DNA of 39,055 bases from Anaerolineae bacterium (GTDB lineage Bacteria > Chloroflexota > Anaerolineae > B4-G1). This document shows, one piece after another, positions 25,012 through 32,840 of this stretch (position 1 is its first letter; each line of letters begins with the position of its first letter). A program made the translations under genes and the position numbers. The notes under the pieces were generated by a model. That model did no database searches, had not been told where the DNA came from, and was given only the letters and a program-made list of their open reading frames with translations. The DNA is taken from positions 1 to 39,055 of the forward strand of contig JADHWW010000007.1 in assembly GCA_016783285.1 (NCBI GenBank). The letters run 5' to 3'.

Positions 25012-25272
25012 GTGGGCAATGAGACAGGGCAACAGGCGTGGGTTGAGACATGGGCTAGGCGCATCAATGCGCTGGGCCTCTCGCCGGTGGTGCTATCGTT
25101 GCTGGATATCGTCCATGCATTTGGGTTCTTGGGCAGCCAGGCGTTGCTCATGGCTCAGCCGCTGATGACCGGCATCGTGAACGAGACGACGATTGAGCGC
25201 ACCGTGGCTTTGCTGGACAGTCCAGAACAGCTGGCCCGTTTGAAAGTGTGCCTGGAAGGAGAGAAAGGCTAG
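25012..25272 (+). CDS. small hypothetical protein, first gene of the operon
   Basis: From GTG 25012 the protein has 86 residues. It is mixed hydrophobic and helical (LSPVVLSLLDIVHAFGFLGS, then a hydrophilic C-terminus ERTVALLDSPEQLARLKVCL) and has at most one weak membrane-proximal segment. I recognise no family. The longer frame from ATG 24973 would start before the second promoter's -10 box and is rejected. The next gene begins one base after its stop, so translation is coupled. Confidence 0.6.
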   Translation: MGNETGQQAWVETWARRINALGLSPVVLSLLDIVHAFGFLGSQALLMAQPLMTGIVNETTIERTVALLDSPEQLARLKVCLEGEKG

Positions 25273-25273
25273 A

Positions 25274-26044
25274 ATGGGTAGTCTTCTGGGTCCTATTTCA
25301 GGGGCGCACATCGGGGCCATCCTCTTGCTGACCCTCAGCGGCCTGGTGCTGATATCCCTGCTACTCCTGCGCGGTCGGAGGGGTCTGCATCCGGCGATAC
25401 GTCCGCTGCCCGCCTTCCAGGACTTGCGGGACGAAGCAGGGCGTGTCGCCGAGAGCGGTGGGACAATTCACATCGCGCTTGGCAACGGCGGGTTGAACGG
25501 GGGGGATGCAGTCACGTCGCTGGCCGGGCTTCAGGTGGTAGAGGCGCTAGCCGACACAGCCGTCTCCTACGGTGTCCCGCCAGTCATCACTGTGGGCGAC
25601 CCCACGTTGCTCCCTCTGGCCCAGGATGTCCTGCGCCGGGCGTACGAGCGCTGTGGTCTCGCAGAGTGGTACGACCCGGGTCGGGTGTGCTTCATCGCGC
25701 CCTCGCCGGTGGCGTATGCGGCCGGGGCCGCCAACGTGGCCGCGGCTGATGCTGTGACGACCAATGTAATAGCAGGTGCTTTCGGAGCCGAGGTCTCGTT
25801 GATTACCGACGCTGGGGCGCGGCGTGACCTGCCTCAGTTAGCTGCCGTTGCCGCTCCCTGTGCTGTTGGCGCACTGTATCCCGCCACCGATCGCCTGGCG
25901 GTGGGGGAGGAGCTGTATGCCGCTGGCGCTCATACGACTGGAGAGTGGCGCTACCTGGCCAGCCTGGTGGCCCAAGACGTCCTGCGCGTGATCTTGGTGC
26001 TGCTCATCCTGGGGACAGCCGTCTTGGCGCTTATAGGTGATTAG
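25274..26044 (+). CDS. unknown protein with TM-alpha/beta-TM layout (DUF6754-like)
   Basis: The 256-residue protein has a membrane helix near residues 12-33 (IGAILLLTLSGLVLISLLLL), a soluble alpha/beta-looking domain of about 190 residues with conserved-looking HIALGNGGLNGGDAVTSLAG and VGDPTLLPLAQDVLRRAYER, and a C-terminal membrane helix (LRVILVLLILGTAVLALIG). I believe it belongs to a Chloroflexota family labelled DUF6754, but this is from memory and uncertain. Both termini would lie on the same side of the membrane. No catalytic motif is evident. It sits in the second position of the eight-gene operon. Confidence 0.6.
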   Translation: MGSLLGPISGAHIGAILLLTLSGLVLISLLLLRGRRGLHPAIRPLPAFQDLRDEAGRVAESGGTIHIALGNGGLNGGDAVTSLAGLQVVEALADTAVSYGVPPVITVGDPTLLPLAQDVLRRAYERCGLAEWYDPGRVCFIAPSPVAYAAGAANVAAADAVTTNVIAGAFGAEVSLITDAGARRDLPQLAAVAAPCAVGALYPATDRLAVGEELYAAGAHTTGEWRYLASLVAQDVLRVILVLLILGTAVLALIGD

Positions 26045-26050
26045 AGGAGT

Positions 26051-26677
26051 ATGATGGGCCGTCTCATCAAGCAATGGTTTCCTGTCCTCATTGCGACAGT
26101 CACGGGCCTGGTTGTGCTGGCCGGGTACCTGATCCCAAGTCCGTCCTTGATTTTCTACCGTGACCACCTGGTCGAGTGGGCGGTCATCGTGGCTGCCTTT
26201 GCCTTCATCCTGGGCCTGTTCAACATTCTGCGCGTTCATGGTGAGCGGGCGATTCGCCTTCGGCAGGGCTGGCCCTATAGCCTGGTATTGCTGCTCGCTG
26301 CTTTGGTGGCCTGGGTCCCTCCGGTTCTGTATGGGCCATCGGGTACGCTAACCCAGCAGATGCTCGACTACGTGATCAGCCCCCTGGGGGCATCACTGGC
26401 TGCGTTGCTGGTCTTCACGCTGGCGTTGGCAGCGTTCCGCTTGCTGCGCGCACGACGCAGTGTGGAAGTTGTGCTCTTCATATTGATCGTGGCCGTGGTA
26501 TTGCTGGGTAATGCACCTTTCATAGGTCTGGAATGGCTGGCCGACGTCCGGGACTGGATCATCAATGTGCCGGGTATGGCGGGGGTGCGCGGCCTGCTAT
26601 TGGGAGTCGCGCTGGGCACGGTGATCACCGCCCTGCGGGTCTTCGTGGCCATTGACCGGCCTCATAGTGAATTCTGA
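26051..26677 (+). CDS. polytopic membrane protein of unknown function
   Basis: The 208-residue protein has about six hydrophobic segments (for example VLIATVTGLVVLAGYLI, WAVIVAAFAFILGLFNIL, GASLAALLVFTLALAAF) and little else. I recognise no family. GAGGAG lies immediately upstream; ATG at 26054 would be better spaced than the one at 26051, a difference of one residue. It is six bases after the previous gene and 11 before the zinc-ribbon gene, so it is part of the operon. It may form a membrane complex with its neighbours; this is only inference from linkage. Confidence 0.65.
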   Translation: MMGRLIKQWFPVLIATVTGLVVLAGYLIPSPSLIFYRDHLVEWAVIVAAFAFILGLFNILRVHGERAIRLRQGWPYSLVLLLAALVAWVPPVLYGPSGTLTQQMLDYVISPLGASLAALLVFTLALAAFRLLRARRSVEVVLFILIVAVVLLGNAPFIGLEWLADVRDWIINVPGMAGVRGLLLGVALGTVITALRVFVAIDRPHSEF

Positions 26678-26688
26678 GTTGTAGTGTG

Positions 26689-29124
26689 ATGATTTACTGC
26701 CCAAAGTGTGGCACGGCTAATCGAAGAGGTAGTCGCTTCTGTAACGAATGTGGCGAACCGCTCCCGATGCGCACGGCGCTGCGCTGCCCTATGTGCGGCA
26801 CGATGAACCCTGTCGGCAACGTCTATTGTGACCGGTGCAACGCTCGCCTTATCCCGATGGCAGTTTCGCCCTCCGAGGGAGTGAAACCTGAGCAGGTCCC
26901 AATTAAAGGGCTTTCCTTGCCCACTATCCCGCTGGAGGGGGAGAGTGAGCAGCAAGTTGAGGATGTGACTGAGGAAGTCGGGACACGGGAGGGGGCAGAG
27001 AGTTGGTTGGCGCGACTCCGGGCTTCGGCGGTGGAGGAGCAGCGGCAGGCTGAGGATGTGACCGAGGAAGTCGGGGCAGGGGAGGAAGCAGATTGGTTGG
27101 CGCGACTTCGTGCTTCGGCGGTGGAGGAGCAGCGGCAGGCTGAGGATGTGACCGAGGAAGTCGGGGCAGGGGAGGAAGCAGATTGGTTGGCGCAACTCCG
27201 GGCTCCGGCGGTGGAGGAGGAGGAGGCCGAGGGATCTGAAGTTATGGCCGAGCCCATCGAGCCAGTCGAGATCCCCGATTGGTTGCGTGATCTGGGGCCA
27301 ATCGGTGTGGAGGCTGAGGCAATACCAGGCGAGCAGCAGCCAGCTGCGGAAGCGCCTTTGGAGGAAGAAACACCGACGATGGCCCCGCCTGTCTTGGCTG
27401 AAGTTCCAGACTGGCTGCTGGAGATGGCGCCGCCGGAGGCGGCGGTTCGTGAGGTCGTGCCGCCAGCGGTCGAGGCTGTGCCTGAGGAGCCGGCTTTGGA
27501 ATTGCCCGCGCTTGCTCCGGCTGAGATTCCCGACTGGCTGCTGGAGATGGCGCCGCCAGAGGCGGCGGCTCCCGAGGTCGTGCCGCCAGCGGTCGAGGCT
27601 GTGCCTGAGGAGCCGGCTTTGGAATTGCCCGCGCTTGCTCCGGCTGAGATTCCCGACTGGCTGCTGGAGATGGCGCCGCCGGAGGTGGCGGCTCCCGAGG
27701 TCGTGCCGCCAGCGGTCGAGGCTGTGCCTGAGGAACCGGCTTTGGAACTGCCTGCGCTTGCTCCGGCTGAGATTCCCGATTGGTTGCGGGAGATAGCGCC
27801 GCCGGAGGCGGCGGCCCCTGAGGCTGCGCCACTGTTGCATCCACCCTTCGTGGGCGTGCCTGTGCCCGACGTGCCTGAGACTTCGGAGTGGTTGCGTGAG
27901 GCCGCTCTGGGGGAAGTGGTCGCACCGGAGACGGAGGCCGTCGAAGTCCCGGAGTGGCTGTCCGAACTCCAGGAGAAGCCTGCTCCTCCTTCTGCTCTAC
28001 CCGTCCCTGTCTTTGAAGGCGCGACTCTGTCCCTTCCACCTGAGCCTGGGATCGGGGCGGCCGAGGCTGAGGGTCTGGCGCGCGCGGAGATCCCCGACTG
28101 GCTGGAGGCCCTGCGCCCGCGCCTTGGGATGGATGAGGCAGCCGCTGAGGAGGAGCCGCTGGAGACCGAGGGGTTATTGGAAGGATTGCGCGGCGTCTTG
28201 CCCCCGGCCATTGAGGTGCCTTCCGTCCGCGAGAGCGCGCTGCCCGTCGAGGTCAGCGAGGCGAGTCTGTCTCGGGCTCAGTTGCTCCAAAGCCTGCTGA
28301 CCCGGCCAGCCGAGGCGCCGCGACCGGAGGTGCGCAGGCGGGGCATCAGCATTAGCGAACTGGTCCAGCGTTGGCTGGTGGCAGTCGTGCTCTTCGTAGC
28401 CGTAGGGGGCATGCTGATGGCGCCGCTGGTGATGCCCGATGTTCCAACCCTGGCACGGCCCGCTAGATCCCTTGGAGTGGAGAATCTGTACGCTGTCATC
28501 CAAAGCGTGAGTGCGGACGACACCGTCCTGGTCGCTTTCGAGTACGGACCACCGGAGGCGGATGAACTTGACCTGGTGGCAGAACCAATCCTGCGGCATC
28601 TGCTTGCCCAGGGGGCGCATGTCTCCGTAGTTAGCACGCAGTCTGAGGGACTGGCGGTGGCAGCGGGCCTGCTGGATACCATCGCACCGGCGGGGGGCGA
28701 ACTTGGCCAACAATATGCACTGTTGGGCTATCGGCCAGGTGGTACTATGGGTGTTTCGCAGATGCTGACCGATGCGGGTATACACCCCAGTCTGGTTCTC
28801 GTGTTGGCTGCTCGGCCTGCGGCACTGCGCTGGTGGGTTGAGCAGACACATGCGCTGTACGGCGACATGCTTCCAATCGTAGCGGGTGTGAGCGCGGCTA
28901 TAGAGCCGGCCGCCAGCCCATACCTGGATGCCAGCGCTGGACAACTGGAGGGTGCGATCAATGGGTTGAGCGGGGCAGCCGCCTACGAGACACTCCGCGG
29001 ATTGGGAGGGCGGGCTACTCAACGAATCAACGCCCTGGCGGCGGGGCACGTGGCCATCGTTGGTTTGATGGTCATCGGTGCGGTCTTCTACGCCCTCGGT
29101 GGCTCGCGCGGGAGGAGAGGGTGA
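26689..29124 (+). CDS. double zinc-ribbon membrane protein with WL-motif tandem repeats
   Basis: The 811-residue protein starts with two zinc ribbons, CPKCGTANRRGSRFCNECG and CPMCGTMNPVGNVYCDRC. Residues about 75-530 are acidic, Pro/Glu/Ala-rich and carry at least eleven short motifs ending in WL: SWLARLRA, DWLARLRA, DWLAQLRA, IPDWLRDLGP, VPDWLLEMAP, IPDWLLEMAP twice, IPDWLREIAP, SEWLREAA, VPEWLSEL, IPDWLEAL. A membrane helix (LVAVVLFVAVGGMLMAPLV, about 562-580), a soluble alpha/beta-looking domain of some 200 residues and a final helix (HVAIVGLMVIGAVFYAL) follow. With zinc ribbons inside, the soluble domain would be outside. ATG 26689 is preferred to the GTG at 26686. Function is unknown. 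Confidence 0.75.
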   Translation: MIYCPKCGTANRRGSRFCNECGEPLPMRTALRCPMCGTMNPVGNVYCDRCNARLIPMAVSPSEGVKPEQVPIKGLSLPTIPLEGESEQQVEDVTEEVGTREGAESWLARLRASAVEEQRQAEDVTEEVGAGEEADWLARLRASAVEEQRQAEDVTEEVGAGEEADWLAQLRAPAVEEEEAEGSEVMAEPIEPVEIPDWLRDLGPIGVEAEAIPGEQQPAAEAPLEEETPTMAPPVLAEVPDWLLEMAPPEAAVREVVPPAVEAVPEEPALELPALAPAEIPDWLLEMAPPEAAAPEVVPPAVEAVPEEPALELPALAPAEIPDWLLEMAPPEVAAPEVVPPAVEAVPEEPALELPALAPAEIPDWLREIAPPEAAAPEAAPLLHPPFVGVPVPDVPETSEWLREAALGEVVAPETEAVEVPEWLSELQEKPAPPSALPVPVFEGATLSLPPEPGIGAAEAEGLARAEIPDWLEALRPRLGMDEAAAEEEPLETEGLLEGLRGVLPPAIEVPSVRESALPVEVSEASLSRAQLLQSLLTRPAEAPRPEVRRRGISISELVQRWLVAVVLFVAVGGMLMAPLVMPDVPTLARPARSLGVENLYAVIQSVSADDTVLVAFEYGPPEADELDLVAEPILRHLLAQGAHVSVVSTQSEGLAVAAGLLDTIAPAGGELGQQYALLGYRPGGTMGVSQMLTDAGIHPSLVLVLAARPAALRWWVEQTHALYGDMLPIVAGVSAAIEPAASPYLDASAGQLEGAINGLSGAAAYETLRGLGGRATQRINALAAGHVAIVGLMVIGAVFYALGGSRGRRG
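27004..27273 (+). repeat. 90-bp tandem coding repeat
   Basis: A 90-base unit beginning TGGTTGGCGCGACT starts at 27004, 27094 and 27184, encoding WLARLRASAVEEQRQAEDVT plus ten further residues. The first two copies are nearly identical and the third diverges after about 36 bases. This implies recent duplication. Confidence 0.85.
27400..27840 (+). repeat. 123-bp tandem coding repeat, four copies
   Basis: A 123-base (41-codon) unit starting GAGATTCCCGACTGGCTG begins at 27400 (as GAAGTTCC), 27523, 27646 and 27769. It encodes IPDWLLEMAPPEAAAPEVVP followed by PAVEAVPEEPALELPALAPA. Inner copies are almost identical at DNA level; the first and last are more diverged. Confidence 0.88.
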
Positions 29125-29789
29125 TGCTCGACATCGTTGGACTGGTGCTGGGGGCGGTGCTGACGCTTCTCATCCTCAGCTATCTGCTAGGTGATAATCC
29201 CCTCTACCGGCTGGCATTGCACCTCTTCATCGGTGCACTAGTGGGTTACTCCTTCGGCATTGTGCTCCGCGATGTTTTCGTCGGTATGGTGCTGGGCCGA
29301 TTGTTAGACAATCCGGTTGCCGTGGTGGTCCCTCTGGTGTTGGGCCTCCTGTTGCTTTTCAAGGGTTTTCCCAGGCAGGCCTACGTAGGGAACCTTTCCA
29401 TCGCCTATCTCATCGGCGTCGGGGTAGCGACAGCATTGGGCGGCGCATTGCTGGGCACCATCGTCCCGCAGGTAGGGGCAACTGGACGTGCTCTGAGCCT
29501 TGCCTCGTTGGCATCTTTCCGCATGGGGCTATTTGATGGTTTGCTGATCGTCGTGGGCACGGTGTGTACGTTGATGGCCTTTACCTTTACCGCGCGAAAG
29601 CAGCAAGGGTTGGCGGGAGTGTGGGCTCAGATTGTTAGAGTGGTAGCAGGAGTTGGGCGTGTGTTTTTGGTTTTCGCTTTTGGCGTCACCTTTGCTGGAG
29701 CACTGACGGCGGCTCTCTCAATATTCATCGGTCGCATCCAGTATCTCATTGACGTCTACTTCTGCGTGATGAGTTTTCCGGGTGGGTAA
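29124..29789 (+). CDS. polytopic membrane protein of unknown function
   Basis: The 221-residue protein has about six hydrophobic segments, several Gly-rich (VGYSFGIVLRDVFVGMVLG, VGVATALGGALLGTIVP). No family is recognised. ATG at 29124 overlaps the preceding TGA by one base, with GGAGGAGAGG upstream, which indicates coupled translation; a GTG three bases earlier is possible. It belongs to the operon and is separated from the MutL-like gene by a palindromic repeat. The second membrane protein of unknown role in the cluster is about the same size as the gene at 26051. Confidence 0.65.
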   Translation: MLDIVGLVLGAVLTLLILSYLLGDNPLYRLALHLFIGALVGYSFGIVLRDVFVGMVLGRLLDNPVAVVVPLVLGLLLLFKGFPRQAYVGNLSIAYLIGVGVATALGGALLGTIVPQVGATGRALSLASLASFRMGLFDGLLIVVGTVCTLMAFTFTARKQQGLAGVWAQIVRVVAGVGRVFLVFAFGVTFAGALTAALSIFIGRIQYLIDVYFCVMSFPGG

Positions 29790-29800
29790 CTGCTCAGGTC

Positions 29801-29863
29801 AGACCTGACAGGTTTACAAGTGTACGGCCAGACCTGACAGGTTTTCCGAAACCTGTCAGGTCT
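29801..29863. repeat. AGACCTGACAGGTTT palindromic element
   Basis: AGACCTGACAGGTTT occurs at 29801-29815 and again at 29830-29844, where it is followed after four bases by its perfect inverse (29849-29863). The second part forms a 15-bp hairpin with a TCCG loop. The style is that of REP or small MITE-like elements dispersed in Chloroflexota and other genomes. It lies in the gap between two genes of the operon. Confidence 0.8.
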
Positions 29864-29882
29864 CAAGAGGCGAAGGGCAACA

Positions 29883-31643
29883 ATGGGAGAAGAACAACAC
29901 ATCGGCTCTATTTTACTGGCCGATTGCGGCACGGTGATGACCAAGGCCGTGTTGCTTGACCGGGTGGCTGGGCAATACCGCTTCGTAGCGCAGGGCGAGG
30001 CCCCTACCACGGCAGAGTATCCCTGGGCCGACGTGGCGGCTGGCATCCGTCATGCCGTCGAGCACATCTCCGAAATCACAGGCCGGCGCTTCTTCGATGC
30101 GAACGGCGATTTAATCTCCCCCGAGTCGGCAGATCGGCAGGGAGTGGACGTGTTTGCCGCAACTGCCAGCGCCAGCCAGCCGCTACAGGTCGTGCTGGGC
30201 GGTCTGGTGCGAGACCTGAGCGTCGCCAGCGCTGAGCGAGCGGCGGCCGGCACCTACTCATTGGTCAAGGAGGTTCTGTCTTGTGATGGCCAGGGAAGAG
30301 GCTTGAGCGACGAGGAGCGCGTGCGTGCAGTCCGTGACGCCGCGCCCGACGTGATCTGTATCGCCGGAGGGGTGGAGGGTGGTGCAGTGACTCCAGTGCT
30401 TGAGTTGGTAGAGGCAGTAGCCCTGGCTTGCTCGCTGATGGACACGAGTGTTCGTCCTTGCTTGCTCTACGTAGGCAACTCTCGATTGCGCCAGCGGGTG
30501 GTGGACATCGTGGAGGGGCGGGCTGAATTGCGCGTCGCTAGCAACGTGCGTCCTACTCTGACAGAGGAGAACGTGCTCGGCGCCCAGGCGGAGTTGGATG
30601 CGCTCTACTTGCAGGGCAAGATGGGGCAACTGCCAGGCATAGACACTGTGAGCGACTGGAGCCCGGCACCGCTTACACCCACCGCCCGCGCATTCGGCCG
30701 GCTGGTGCAGTACCTGTGGCATCTGGGCGACCCATCCAGGGGTGTGTTGGGTGTCGATGTTGGTGCTGCCAGCACGACGGTAGCCGCCGCCTTTGACAGC
30801 CGGCTCTTCCTGACGGTGCGTGGCGATCTGGGCGTCGCCTTCGGTGGGGAACAGTTGCTGCAGAAGCGGGGGGCCGAGACCGTCACCCGCTGGCTGCCCG
30901 AACCGATGAGCAACGACGAGGCGCGTGGGTTGTTCATCAACAAGGAGATGCACCCGGTCAGTATCCCGCAGGAGCCACGTGAGTTGTGGCTGGAACAGGC
31001 ATTGGCACGCGAAGCAATCCGCACGACGCTGGAGATAGCCCGTCCGGGCTGGAAAACTGGCGCTGCACAGCTCTATCACCGCTTCCTGCCGCTGTGTGAT
31101 ACTATCGTCATCAGTGGCGGAGTGCTGTCGCGTGCTCCGCGCCCCGGTCAGGCGGCCTTGATCGTGCTGGACGGGCTGGAGCCAATCGGGGTCAGCACGC
31201 TGGTGTTGGATGCGCACGGACTGGCCCCGGCGTTGGGAAGCGTCGCGGCGATCAAGCCGCTGGCGGCGGTGGAGGCGCTGGACAGTGGAGGCTTCGTCAA
31301 CCTGGCGACGGTGGTCACGCCAGTCGGGCATGCACGTGACGGCGATACCATCCTCAAGATAGGAGTGACTTACGACGACGGTAGCACGTTAAGCGTCGAG
31401 GTGCGCTACGGCGACCTGGAGGTGCTGCCCTTGCTGCCCGGTCAGCAGGCCGTGCTGGAATTGCGCCCACTGCGCCGCTTCGACGTGGGACTTGGCGGGC
31501 CGGGGAAAGCCGGCAAGCGACGCGTGAGTGGTGGGCTGGTCGGGCTGATCATTGATGCTCGTGGGCGTCCACTCCGTCTCCCGAGAGACCCGGAGCAACG
31601 CCAGTTACAGATGCGACAGTGGCTGTGGGATGTAGGAGGATAG
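29883..31643 (+). CDS. MutL-like (glutamate mutase accessory type) ASKHA ATPase
   Basis: The 586-residue protein resembles MutL/GlmL proteins, linked elsewhere to B12-dependent glutamate mutase as a repair or chaperone ATPase. ASKHA-fold nucleotide-binding features are seen: LLADCGTVMTKAVLLD near residue 11 (phosphate 1), VLGVDVGAASTTVAAAF (phosphate 2) and IVISGGVLSRAP (adenosine). The ATG has only a weak GAAGG upstream. No glutamate mutase subunit gene is present in the window, so its partner is probably in this operon or the protein has another role. The next gene is 78 bases downstream. Confidence 0.78.
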   Translation: MGEEQHIGSILLADCGTVMTKAVLLDRVAGQYRFVAQGEAPTTAEYPWADVAAGIRHAVEHISEITGRRFFDANGDLISPESADRQGVDVFAATASASQPLQVVLGGLVRDLSVASAERAAAGTYSLVKEVLSCDGQGRGLSDEERVRAVRDAAPDVICIAGGVEGGAVTPVLELVEAVALACSLMDTSVRPCLLYVGNSRLRQRVVDIVEGRAELRVASNVRPTLTEENVLGAQAELDALYLQGKMGQLPGIDTVSDWSPAPLTPTARAFGRLVQYLWHLGDPSRGVLGVDVGAASTTVAAAFDSRLFLTVRGDLGVAFGGEQLLQKRGAETVTRWLPEPMSNDEARGLFINKEMHPVSIPQEPRELWLEQALAREAIRTTLEIARPGWKTGAAQLYHRFLPLCDTIVISGGVLSRAPRPGQAALIVLDGLEPIGVSTLVLDAHGLAPALGSVAAIKPLAAVEALDSGGFVNLATVVTPVGHARDGDTILKIGVTYDDGSTLSVEVRYGDLEVLPLLPGQQAVLELRPLRRFDVGLGGPGKAGKRRVSGGLVGLIIDARGRPLRLPRDPEQRQLQMRQWLWDVGG

Positions 31644-31655
31644 GCGAATTGCGGA

Positions 31656-31721
31656 TTGCAGGCATTGGTTGTTGGCCATTCTTCATTGGCCATTCAGTTC
31701 ATCGTTCAATCGGTCGTTCAC
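31656..31721 (+). repeat. GGCCATTCTTCATTGGCCATTC-type repeat
   Basis: Degenerate copies of TTGGCCATTC occur in the gap before the barrel-protein gene, preceded by GCGGATTGCAGGC. The tract could encode an N-terminal extension from an ATG at 31656 but contains no ribosome binding site. It belongs to the class of simple repeats seen at several junctions in this window. Confidence 0.5.
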
Positions 31722-32783
31722 ATGTACTATCCCTTTGAGACTCAGGCGACTCCTCTGACCAACGTGCGTCGCGAGCGGATGTTGCCCGCGCCGGGCGAGG
31801 TGCTGGTGTGTGTTGGCGAGCAGGTTGAGCCCACGCAGGTCGTGGCACGTGTGAACCAGCCTAGCGATTTCCGTATTCTGCCGGTGGCGCGCTTGTTAGG
31901 TGTCCCTGCCTCCCGGATTAGACGCTACAAGCGCATCAATCTTGGGGATGAGGTTCGACGGGGTCAGGTGATCGCCGTGCGGCGTGGTCTGATCACTCAC
32001 TCCGTCAAGTCACCCATAGATGGTGTGATGACAGCCAGCGGTGGTGGGCGCATATTGATCGAGGCGCGACCTACCTTATTCGAACTGCGTGCCTATATCT
32101 CTGGCACGGTGAGCAACGTGCTGGAGAACCACGGCGTGGTCATTGAGACGGCAGGGGCTGTGATCCAGGGAGTGTGGGGAGCAGGCGGTGAGAGTTTTGG
32201 CGTGCTCAAATGCATGGTGAACAGCCCCGACAAGCCGCTGCGAGCCAAAGCCGTTGACCCCTCCTGCCACGGGACGATCCTCGTTGGCGGTGCGAGTTTG
32301 AACGAGACTGCGCTCAGGCGTGCTCAAGAACTTCAGGTGCGCGGGATCGTGATCGGTGGATTGCCGTCCGAACTGGTCTCACAGGTAGAGCGGTTACCCT
32401 TCCCGGTTATCGTCACCGAGGGCATTGGGACAGTGCCGATGTCGATGCCGGTCTTCCGCCTGCTCGCGACTAACGATGGCCGGGAGGCCTCGATCAGCGG
32501 ACGGGTTCAGCCACGCTGGGGTGTAGTGCGCCCCGAAATTGTCATCCCCCTGCCAGCCGAGACGATACCACCGACCCAGACGCAACCCGGCACGCCGCTT
32601 ACGGTAGGGGCACGGGTGCGGGGGGTGCGTCTACCCTGTATGGGCGCGGTGGGGACGGTTAGGGCGCTCCCTGTCCACGCCCGCCGTATAGAGACGGGGG
32701 CTATGGTGCGCGGCGCGGAAGTAGACTTAGGTCAGGGCGCACCAATCTTCATCCCCCTGGCGAATCTGGAGGTTTTGCGCTAG
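31722..32783 (+). CDS. barrel-sandwich hybrid (RnfC/biotinyl-like) protein of unknown function
   Basis: The 353-residue protein starts MYYPFETQATPL. Two segments look like lipoyl/RnfC-type barrel-sandwich hairpins: LPAPGEVLVCVGEQVEPTQV and INLGDEVRRGQVIAVRRGLI followed by HSVKSPIDGVMTASGGG. No biotinyl-Lys is obvious. The middle includes a Rossmann-like stretch (VDPSCHGTILVGGASLNETA, GIVIGGLPSELVSQVE). The last part, with ARVRGVRLPCMGAVGTV, ends in a beta-rich domain. I recognise no named family. It follows the MutL-like ATPase and may act with it. The ATG has no clear ribosome binding site because it is preceded by repeat sequence. Confidence 0.65.
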   Translation: MYYPFETQATPLTNVRRERMLPAPGEVLVCVGEQVEPTQVVARVNQPSDFRILPVARLLGVPASRIRRYKRINLGDEVRRGQVIAVRRGLITHSVKSPIDGVMTASGGGRILIEARPTLFELRAYISGTVSNVLENHGVVIETAGAVIQGVWGAGGESFGVLKCMVNSPDKPLRAKAVDPSCHGTILVGGASLNETALRRAQELQVRGIVIGGLPSELVSQVERLPFPVIVTEGIGTVPMSMPVFRLLATNDGREASISGRVQPRWGVVRPEIVIPLPAETIPPTQTQPGTPLTVGARVRGVRLPCMGAVGTVRALPVHARRIETGAMVRGAEVDLGQGAPIFIPLANLEVLR

Positions 32784-32840
32784 GCTCAGTCAGGGCAAGT
32801 ACAGCGTTGGAGCGAAGGACCGACCCAAGGAGGTAATAAA

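Noticed and set aside
27004..27840. CRISPR-like repetition
   Set aside because: The 90- and 123-bp units are contiguous coding repeats without unique spacers.
26662..28211. Long minus-strand open frames of 392 and 462 codons
   Set aside because: They are mirror frames of the repetitive, GC-rich zinc-ribbon gene, are low in complexity and have no ribosome binding site.
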